Shown: in pieces, positions 58,480-64,000 of the stretch
How positions within the stretch are numbered: the stretch's first letter is position 1
How the letters are laid out: each line of letters starts with the position of its first letter
NCBI GenBank assembly: GCA_023955635.1
Contig: JAMXHR010000010.1
Location: 806,001 to 870,000 of the forward strand
DNA length: 64,000 nucleotides
Reading direction: 5' to 3'
Origin: Methanosarcina sp. ERenArc_MAG2
GTDB taxonomy: Archaea; Halobacteriota; Methanosarcinia; Methanosarcinales; Methanosarcinaceae
Notes under the pieces: model-generated
Seen by the model: only the letters and a program-made list of their open reading frames with translations
Told to the model about the DNA's origin: nothing
The model's database searches: none
Program-made: the position numbers and the translations under genes

Positions 58480-59531
58480 TCACCCAAACCAGTTCTCCTC
58501 CAATCTTTTCTCCTTTTCCCCCTGTACGCTTGCATATGCCACATATTTCTCGCTCTGAGTATCAAAAACGAATCTGTAGACTGTTTTAAAATAAGTCCAG
58601 TATTTGACATATTCATCTCTTGAATCGCTCAACATGACAGTTACTGAACTGTTATTTTCGGAGACCGAATAAACCGGATAATCGATTTCCTGAGGAAGAA
58701 CCGTGCTATAGAGCTTTTCGGCTCTTTCGATGTAGGCAGAAGCATCGGGGACATTGCCGGTAACATTAACTTTTTTAATATAATCGGTTTTTTCGATCCC
58801 TGACCAGTAGCTGATTTCCATAATCTTGTAATGTGTGGAGTTATACGGATATGCGGCAAGGAACTTGCCAAAAGATGAAGGATAGGTGTCCTGGTAACTT
58901 ATATCGACTCCTTCAGCCTCGGAAATATGATTTATAAGGATAAGTTTTGCTACCGGCAGCACTGTAAGCCAGACCACAAGTACGATTAAAAGGGCGGTAT
59001 AGAATTTGCTCCGGTTCTCAGTGACAAAAGCGCAGAAGTTATTGAATTTCCCGTTCCACTTTCCGCGACTTTTCATATATCCCACAAGTACAATAAAGAT
59101 AGGCAGCAGGGGAAGGAGGTTTGCCACCGGATCGAAAAAGTAAACTGCTCCCATAATGGATGCATCTGTGCTGAACGGGTAGAGGGGACGCATTTTCCAG
59201 CTTGTCGCGTAATCAAGGTAGACGTGGGAGAAAATGGCTGCAAACCCGGCAGCTGCGAACAGGCGGTCTTTGGTTTTAACCCAGATCAGAAACGTAACAA
59301 ACAGGATGAAAATGATAGAGTGCATAATTTCCCTGTGCCCAAAAAAGTAGAAAAGCTGGTTTCGCGTTTCATGGCTCACGCTGCTCCCGATGAGGGCAAA
59401 TACAGCGTATGGAATAAAATCCAGGTCAGGAAGGATTGACATGAACGCTACTACATTTCGTTTTTTCCTTTTAAGCCGAGTGCCAGGGCAATCAAAAGGC
59501 CGATTCCCAGGTGAGAAAGTGTATTCACCAT
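58480..59531 (-). CDS. DUF457/YdjM-type membrane-bound metal-dependent hydrolase, frameshifted near N-terminus
   Basis: About 350 residues. ATG 59531 gives MVNTLSHLGIGLLIALALGLKG. One base added to the T6 run at 59461-59466 joins it to VVAFMSILPDLDFIPY, which carries the Asp pair of the family. HREIMHSIIFILFV and FSHVYLDYATSWKMRPLYPFS supply the conserved His and Asp. Four or five membrane spans are followed by a large extracellular C-terminal domain (residues ~200-350). Bacterial YdjM is SOS-induced; its activity is poorly known. Confidence 0.8.
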
Positions 59532-59704
59532 TTGCTTTATCCCTTAATTAAGGGAGAGAACAATGTATATATCTTTAATTGAAAGGAGTTGCCAGAAGCA
59601 GAAGAAATCAAAAAACAGAAGATCTCTAAAATGAAGATATTTCGAAAATAGAAGATACCAAAATCTCAGGTAAACTTGAATAATTGATTATTTCATTTAT
59701 TTCC

Positions 59705-59810
59705 TTACATCAGGCCAACCTGCTCCATCAGCCCCACATGGTCATAGAAAAAATTTTCGTCGATGATTTCACCATTTTTCCAGTAATCGATGAAATTAAA
59801 TAAAATGGAT
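59705..59810 (-). pseudogene. SnoaL/NTF2-like protein, C-terminal remnant
   Basis: The minus strand reads FNFIDYWKNGEIIDENFFYD, then HVGLMEQVGLM and stop, the usual ending of SnoaL-like polyketide cyclase-fold proteins. No start or N-terminal part is present. It lies in the ~680-base gap 59532-60209 before superoxide dismutase. Confidence 0.55.
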
Positions 59811-60026
59811 TTTTATGTGCACCGGGAGCAGAAGTAAATCATTATGGCAAAAATCCTCCGATAAAACTTCAGATAAATATTCTACAAAAATTATTTCATA
59901 ATTTGTATCTTTTACCTTTAAATAGATGCGGCGTATAATTATACTCTGCATTTGGAATTGCCATATGCCAATTTAATATGTATTTGAAGGAATAAAACAG
60001 CTGAATAGTTTGAGACAGAGTAAGCT

Positions 60027-60056
60027 GAGAGATATTGAGAGATATTGAGAGATATT
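60027..60056. repeat. triple GAGAGATATT tandem repeat
   Basis: Three perfect 10-bp units about 150 bases before the superoxide dismutase start. Could be a regulator site or simple slippage. Confidence 0.6.
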
Positions 60057-60209
60057 GAAAGACCGATTTCTGTTAACATAGTTAAGGGGAAAATTTGTTA
60101 GCAGGATTTGCAATGGAATTTACTTTAGAACGTACACATCAAGTTCCATACAGATCAGATTCTTAACAAATTTAGTTAAATCAATTGATTATGAACAGGG
60201 GAAGAAAAT

Positions 60210-60833
60210 ATGGCTAAAGAGATGTACAAATTACCGGCTTTGAAATACGGTTATGCAGACCTGAAACCTTATATTTCAGAAGAACAGCTGCGGATACACC
60301 ATGACAAACACCATCAGGCTTATGTGACTAATGTGAATTCGCTTTTGCAAATGATGGACAAAGCAAGGGCAGAAGGAACGGATTTTGATTATAAAGCAAC
60401 TGCAAAAGCTGTGGCTTTTAATCTGGGCGGGCACATCCTTCATGACTATTTCTGGTGGGAGATGACTCCTGCAAGCAATGCAAGCAAAGAACCTATAGGT
60501 GAATTGTTTGATGCGATCAAAGAAGAATTCGGAAGCTTTGACAGGTTTAAAAAAGAGTTTACTCAGGTTGCATCAAGTGTGGAAGGCTCCGGGTGGGCAG
60601 CATTAACCTTCTGTGGTGACACTAAAAGACTTGGGATTATGCAGATAGAAAAGCATAATGTAAATCTGGTACCGGATTTCCCGATCCTTATGGCTCTCGA
60701 TGTATGGGAACACGCTTACTATATTGATTACAAAAATGAAAGGGGCAAATTCATAGACGCATTCTGGAATATAGTTAACTGGGAGGAAATCGACAAGTAT
60801 TTCAAAAAGATTCAAAAAATACACACGGAATAA
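60210..60833 (+). CDS. sodB: iron/manganese superoxide dismutase
   Basis: A 207-residue protein, full length. Metal ligands are in LRIHHDKHHQAYV (His), AFNLGGHILHDYFWW (His), and LDVWEHAYYIDYKNERGKF (Asp and His). GSGWAALTF is also conserved. ATG 60210 follows AGGGGAAGAAA. It converts superoxide to hydrogen peroxide and oxygen in the cytoplasm, a defence of this strict anaerobe against air. Monocistronic. Fe versus Mn cannot be told from the sequence alone. Confidence 0.95.
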   Translation: MAKEMYKLPALKYGYADLKPYISEEQLRIHHDKHHQAYVTNVNSLLQMMDKARAEGTDFDYKATAKAVAFNLGGHILHDYFWWEMTPASNASKEPIGELFDAIKEEFGSFDRFKKEFTQVASSVEGSGWAALTFCGDTKRLGIMQIEKHNVNLVPDFPILMALDVWEHAYYIDYKNERGKFIDAFWNIVNWEEIDKYFKKIQKIHTE

Positions 60834-61130
60834 CGCAGGACATCCCTACTATGGCTGAGTTCCAGATTTAACGTAGGAAACTTCGGGTGAACTGCTTACC
60901 AGGAAATTATTTTTTTACCTTAATTTTACTATTTTTCTAATTACAGCTTTTTTATTTTTAGGAATGCAGCAATCTAAAATAGTATTAAAACAAATACAAA
61001 CACTTCATCAGTCCCAAAAGAAGAACCGGATCACCGTCCGAATTCCGCGTCTTCAGAACTGAGGTTCGGAAACAGAAAAATCGATGATTTTTCTTTTAGT
61101 TGTGATTACATCGCAAAAGTAAAACAGAAT
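60834..61130. other. intergenic region, no gene seen
   Basis: About 300 bases between superoxide dismutase and the transposase remnant. AT-rich; no terminator-like stem was clear. Confidence 0.3.
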
Positions 61131-61745
61131 TCATTTTTGTAAGCTGCCGTGCCGAAAGAGTCTAACTAGGGTTTTCATCGCATTTCCAATGCAAAAATAT
61201 TCTATTGATAATTTAAGAGTCTTTTTAATTTTTTCTGGATCATCTTCAATTTTGAAAAAATCAAGAAATTTCATTCTAATTTGAGTAAACTAATCTACTC
61301 ATTTTGAGAAAGTTTTTTAATTGATGGAACACGCAAAAGAGTGAGCCACTTCAGGGAAGACACTTTTTACAGCTCCAATGATTGCTTTATCTTCATCAGA
61401 GACGATCCTTTGTATTTTACCTTCAGGAAATCGGTTTTTTATTCGTATGAAAAGAGGCATCAGAGCTTCAATTGTTGGTAATCTGTCAGTTATCTCAAAA
61501 TCCAAAACGACCTTTTCTTTTGTGGCAATAACGTAAACAGATTTCATACGTCTTCGGTTAAGTGAGGAATCATGATAAATTGTATTCATTCCCTTGACAT
61601 ATGTCCAAAATTTAGATAGACTTTGAACTGGAACAGGGTATCGATTTTAGGTAAAGAGGCTAAAATTTGAGGCCAATTTATGACCTAAAATCGATAGCCT
61701 TCAAGCAAGAAAATTCCTTAACCGATGACCAATGGATACTAATTT
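61131..61745 (-). pseudogene. DDE transposase remnant
   Basis: The frame from 61589 reads IYHDSSLNRRRMKSVYVIAT, then VVLDFEITDRLPTIEALMPLF and IQRIVSDEDKAIIGAVKSVFPEVAHSF (the SDED is a catalytic-type Asp region). One T added near 61333 continues it as CVFHQLKNFLKMSRLVYS. A later stretch (FLDFFKIEDDPEKIKKTLKLS) ends at the TGA at 61131. The 5' part contains an inverted repeat around TATCGATTTT (61642-61693), also seen at 41830. Family not certain (MULE-like). It resembles the fragment at 41780. Confidence 0.65.
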
Positions 61746-62243
61746 GATGAGAACTTCCCAAAATAAAGTCGATCGGTTCAAAATATATTTCTTGCCAAAA
61801 AAGCATTATTTTTCACTGAATTTTCATCACTGAATTATAAGTCCATCTACATAACCCAAAGAACATTTAGGGCTCTGCAGAAATTTCTGAAACAAATACA
61901 AAATGCAATCAAAATCACAGAAGTTTATGAGTGTATATCCTGGACAGATCCCGGAAAGAAGCTGCTCTGAAAAGCTTTCAAAGCCAGCTTATAAAATTTA
62001 CGATTTTGTCCTGACAAAGGAAATGAAATAATATCCTCATTATCTCTCAATATCCTCATTACCTTTCATTTTTTGACAAAATGCTTCAACTAAAAGGTAT
62101 CCTTATGCTGTTTTTCTGAAAATCATTCCTTTTTGTAACAATTTTTCATAAAGATCGATAATGATGATTGTTAGAAACTTTGGACCGAAACATTATATGC
62201 CTGGACTTCTTATTTTTTTGGTGATACTACGAAAACCTGGAAA
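61746..62243. other. intergenic region, no gene seen
   Basis: About 500 AT-rich bases. A short direct repeat AATATCCTCATTA occurs twice near 62030-62062. Promoter of the downstream pair is expected here. Confidence 0.3.
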
Positions 62244-62729
62244 GTGTTCATTTTATGCGTTATTATAGGATTGATGGCTGTTCCTGCGGTTTCCGCCAAA
62301 GACGGATATGCAGTAAACTTCAATAGGGAAGATATTTTAGATTCTGCTGGAAAAGATTACATTGTTAGCCCCTGCACAGAAAATTCTTTTGATATGGTGA
62401 ATTCCATTTTTTCGCAGCTGTCAACCCAGTACATAATTCAGGGGCAGACTATAACTCACAATGTAAACGTAGGCTCAGGCGTGAATTATCTTGAAGTGGA
62501 TTTGAACTGGGGAGATACAAGTGATTCCCTAACTCTTAGCGTTTACGCTCCCTCAGGAAGCAAACTTGGAACTTATTATGATAATTCTGATGGAAGTGTA
62601 AATGGTAGGATACGCATCAATATAGATCCCTCTCAGGGATATGTGGACCAAGGAACCTGGAAGTTCAAAGTCTATGGGGAATCAGTCAGTGGATCTGAAA
62701 GCTATACGTTTAATGCTGCACTGCATTAA
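62244..62729 (+). CDS. secreted pre-peptidase C-terminal (PPC)-domain-like protein
   Basis: 161 residues from GTG 62244. The N-terminus is a signal peptide (VFILCVIIGLMAVPAVSA, cut after Ala), preceded by TKTWK if the start lies further upstream; an ATG at 62198 would join if one T were added to the T7 run near 62212. The rest (QYIIQGQTITHNVNVGSGVNYLEVDL, LTLSVYAPSGSKLGTYYDNSDG, GTWKFKVYGE) has the beta-sandwich pattern of PPC/P-domain-like modules. It lies 12 bases before the membrane-bound regulator and is probably co-transcribed. Function unknown; possibly a surface sensor partner. Confidence 0.68.
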   Translation: MFILCVIIGLMAVPAVSAKDGYAVNFNREDILDSAGKDYIVSPCTENSFDMVNSIFSQLSTQYIIQGQTITHNVNVGSGVNYLEVDLNWGDTSDSLTLSVYAPSGSKLGTYYDNSDGSVNGRIRINIDPSQGYVDQGTWKFKVYGESVSGSESYTFNAALH

Positions 62730-62741
62730 TTATAGGAGACT

Positions 62742-63467
62742 ATGTCTCCTTTTTTTATATATTCATTTTTAATAATGGCAGCCGAAGCTACGGAATATAT
62801 CGTAAGCCCAGCACCAGGTGATGAATTTGGAGTATCCGTAGCTGGAGAAGATGTGCAGATTGTAGAAGATACTGTAATACCTTACTGGCAGTTCCTACTT
62901 TGGCTGGCTGCGATGCACATCTTATCCGTAATAGACATACTGTTGTGTCTTACAAAGTTTATTTTCGCAATACTCGGATTTAAAATTGCAGGGAACGCAA
63001 ATTCTGTTGGGACTCTGAAGAGAAAACGCATATTTTCCCTTATCGAAACCAATCCCGGAATCGGTACCATTAAGATTGCAAATGATATGGGCCTGAATCG
63101 AGGAACTCTGCGCTATCATCTCAAAACTCTCGAAGCGGAAAATCTGGTTGAAGCTTATAGTGATCGCGGAAAATTCCGATACTTCCAGAATAATTCTACA
63201 TACGGTGAAAAAGAAAAAAGGGTTATTTCAGCTCTTCAAAATGAGATGACCCGCAAGATCATTTCTAAAATATTAAAGGAAGAATGCAACACCAACGGAG
63301 ATCTTGCCCGAACAACAGGAATTTCCAAAGGTGCAATTACCTGGTATATGAAACAATTAAAGGAGTCAGATCTTATTGAAGAAAATCAGATGGGAAAGAG
63401 TACAATATACAGTATAAATCCTGTTTATCGGGATACAATTGAGAAAGAGGTACATGAAGTTTTTTGA
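62742..63467 (+). CDS. membrane-anchored double winged-helix transcription regulator
   Basis: 241 residues. ATG 62742 follows AGGAG closely. An N-terminal hydrophobic segment precedes a motif (EYIVSPAPGDEFGVS) similar to DYIVSPCTENSFDMV in the secreted neighbour. Then one or two spans (YWQFLLWLAAMHILSVIDILLCLTKFIFAILGF) and two winged-helix domains: GTIKIANDMGLNRGTLRYHLKTLEAENLV and NGDLARTTGISKGAITWYMKQLKESDLIEE. This type is common in Methanosarcina, where it is thought to sense surface or membrane signals and regulate DNA from the membrane. Confidence 0.82.
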   Translation: MSPFFIYSFLIMAAEATEYIVSPAPGDEFGVSVAGEDVQIVEDTVIPYWQFLLWLAAMHILSVIDILLCLTKFIFAILGFKIAGNANSVGTLKRKRIFSLIETNPGIGTIKIANDMGLNRGTLRYHLKTLEAENLVEAYSDRGKFRYFQNNSTYGEKEKRVISALQNEMTRKIISKILKEECNTNGDLARTTGISKGAITWYMKQLKESDLIEENQMGKSTIYSINPVYRDTIEKEVHEVF

Positions 63468-63817
63468 GTAATTAGTTTAAATAAGTAAAAATACGTAACT
63501 ATTCAGTCTACCCAAAATCCGTTAATTGAGATTGATTTTGACATCATCTATCAGTATGATTAATAACCAATAAAAAAATACAAAACGCAATCAATAACTA
63601 ACAATTAACCGAAAATGATTAAGAGAAATTTGTTCATTAATATTATAAAATATGTTCATCAAGTTGGTTTTCCTAGGCTGAATAGTTACGAAATTACTTT
63701 AAACTCTATTTTTACTTAAACCGCATTATTCTCCTGGATTTATAGTCTGAACCTTCCATAAGATAGACATAATTTTTATTATACAATTTAGCGCTGATTT
63801 TGCCTCATTTTCTAAGT

Positions 63818-63926
63818 ATAGGGTCCTCAAAAAATGATTCCTTTTTTAAGGGTCAATAAGCCTTATTTCGTAGATTAAATGTGGTGCTAGTGCTTCCCCA
63901 ATAAAAGTACATATAATAAAGAATCT
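63818..63926. repeat. dispersed ~105-bp repeat, copy 2
   Basis: ATAGGGTCCTCAAAAAATGA then TTTTTTAAGGGT and ATAAAAGTACAT, as at 39773-39877. The rest of 63468-64000 is AT-rich with no gene. Confidence 0.65.
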
Positions 63927-64000
63927 ACTTTCAAGTAAAGGAGTCAAATATCCTTAATTTTTATTTTAAGGTCATATTATCCCTTATTTTCAAAATGTAA

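Overview
The window reads as a chromosomal segment of a methanogenic archaeon of the genus Methanosarcina. The evidence is an archaeal-type threonyl-tRNA synthetase with its N-terminal editing domain, a geranylgeranyl reductase-family flavoprotein for archaeal lipids, a PAPS-reductase-like PP-loop protein fused to ferredoxin motifs, a membrane-tethered double winged-helix regulator, AT-rich TATA-type promoters, and dense insertion sequences and MITEs. The species cannot be fixed by eye. I saw no rRNA or tRNA gene and no CRISPR array.

Layout. 1-3.8 kb: the 3' end of a sodium/solute symporter and two tandem larA-type genes, one frameshifted. 4.0-6.7 kb: a very AT-rich islet of small unrecognised proteins, a 129-bp MITE-like element and a TM2-like protein. 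7.3-15.4 kb: a membrane-anchored Ig-like protein, a TPR protein, alpha-glucan phosphorylase, a PAS-GAF sensor, a flavin-binding PPOX protein, a broken fasciclin gene and a methyltransferase-like protein. 15.6-25.2 kb: a mobile-element zone holding two near-identical ISAzo13-type elements (one inserted in an IS1634-type element), IS110 and IS66 remnants and a MITE that splits the IS66 remnant, with a deaminase, a second PPOX protein and a peptidoglycan-binding-domain protein between them. 25.2-34.9 kb: repeats, a class I amidotransferase, an acyltransferase, geranylgeranyl reductase, the PAPS-reductase-like protein, an unknown membrane protein, a gene graveyard and an AI-2E-type permease. 35.2-42.4 kb: thrS, a DEAD/DEAH helicase, phenylacetate-CoA ligase and transposon debris. 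42.6-50.4 kb: a glyoxalase-fold protein, an MprF-like lysyl-lipid synthase/flippase, a Wzx-like flippase and a YihY-like protein. 50.5-55.2 kb: an ankyrin protein, an arsR-acr3 arsenite operon and an IS1182-like element with 54-bp terminal repeats. 55.5-64 kb: a chagasin-like protease inhibitor, a TPR/metallo-beta-lactamase pair, a DUF457 membrane hydrolase, superoxide dismutase, a transposase remnant, and a secreted-protein/membrane-regulator pair.

The most striking global feature is about 22 apparent one-base frameshifts, nearly all explained by loss of one base from a homopolymer run, in genes that otherwise read cleanly. This suggests sequence error (for example homopolymer under-calling) more than gene decay. 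I therefore label single-lesion genes as frameshifted CDS and keep 'pseudogene' for truncated or multiply broken loci. The functional themes are cell-envelope chemistry (MprF, Wzx, geranylgeranyl reductase, acyltransferase, Ig-like and peptidoglycan-binding proteins) and stress (arsenite efflux, superoxide dismutase, FMN proteins).
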